From JAPUME01 sp964605715 (GTDB taxonomy: Bacteria > Acidobacteriota > Terriglobia > UBA7540 > JAPUME01), in the NCBI GenBank assembly GCA_964605715.1, contig CAZSDV010000088.1, positions 1-5,688 on the forward strand: a DNA stretch of 5,688 nt, written 5' to 3'. How positions within the stretch are numbered: position 1 is the first letter of the stretch; each line of letters starts with the position of its first letter. Below the pieces are notes generated by a model. It saw only the letters and a list, made by a program, of their open reading frames with translations. It ran no database searches and was not told where the DNA came from. Shown in pieces: positions 5,514-5,688 of this stretch. The translations under genes were made by a program, and so were the position numbers.

Positions 5514-5688
5514 GCCCAGGTGAATTCTTATTCCTGTTGGCCAGTCTAAGTCAGGCAATCATATATTTTTCCGACGCACACTAGGCGTTTCATTCGCCAT
5601 ATTTCTAAAACAAGTAATATTTGAGGAACCGAGATACGATTGGTAACAACAGTAAAGTTGGGAACAGAATCCCGGCCTAGGTGAGATA

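Noticed and set aside
5584..5598. GGCG/CGCC inverted repeat upstream of the oxidoreductase gene.
   Set aside because: Four pairs with a seven-base loop is too weak, and no supporting context is present.

Overview
The window carries four complete protein genes of ordinary bacterial type, in the order proC (+), EamA/DMT permease (+), membrane-anchored PQQ-like beta-propeller protein (+), and Gfo/Idh/MocA oxidoreductase (-). Base composition is close to balanced and does not change sharply anywhere. ProC of the 'PAGCTIDG' type, a propeller protein opening with an FRGP-x2-DG motif and a Gfo/Idh/MocA dehydrogenase together are most often met in Verrucomicrobiota, Planctomycetota and related lineages. 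I infer an environmental bacterium of that kind. No rRNA or marker gene fixes the taxonomy, so this is tentative.

Layout. Bases 1-251 hold no convincing gene but form a structured leader for proC, with an imperfect long hairpin, a possible 13-residue upstream ORF and two Shine-Dalgarno-like sites, each inside a small self-complementary element. proC follows at 252-1154. The 227-base gap after it contains a 30-codon minus-strand ORF with a good ribosome binding site and coding-like GC periodicity, and a 7-bp inverted repeat just before the transporter gene. The ten-helix DMT permease runs 1382-2293. A 425-base gap then holds several palindromes but no confident gene. The propeller gene is at 2719-4251, and 59 bases separate its end from the end of the convergent oxidoreductase gene at 4311-5495. 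The last 190 or so bases contain only the upstream region of that gene.

Working together. The genes are separated by long gaps and belong to unrelated functions: proline biosynthesis, small-metabolite transport, an extracytoplasmic propeller scaffold, and sugar or polyol redox chemistry. I see no operon linking them. There is no mobile element, CRISPR array, tRNA, rRNA or defence-like module. I found no clearly new biological system. The items most worth a second look are the proC leader, the 30-codon minus-strand ORF, and the palindrome-rich gap before the propeller gene.
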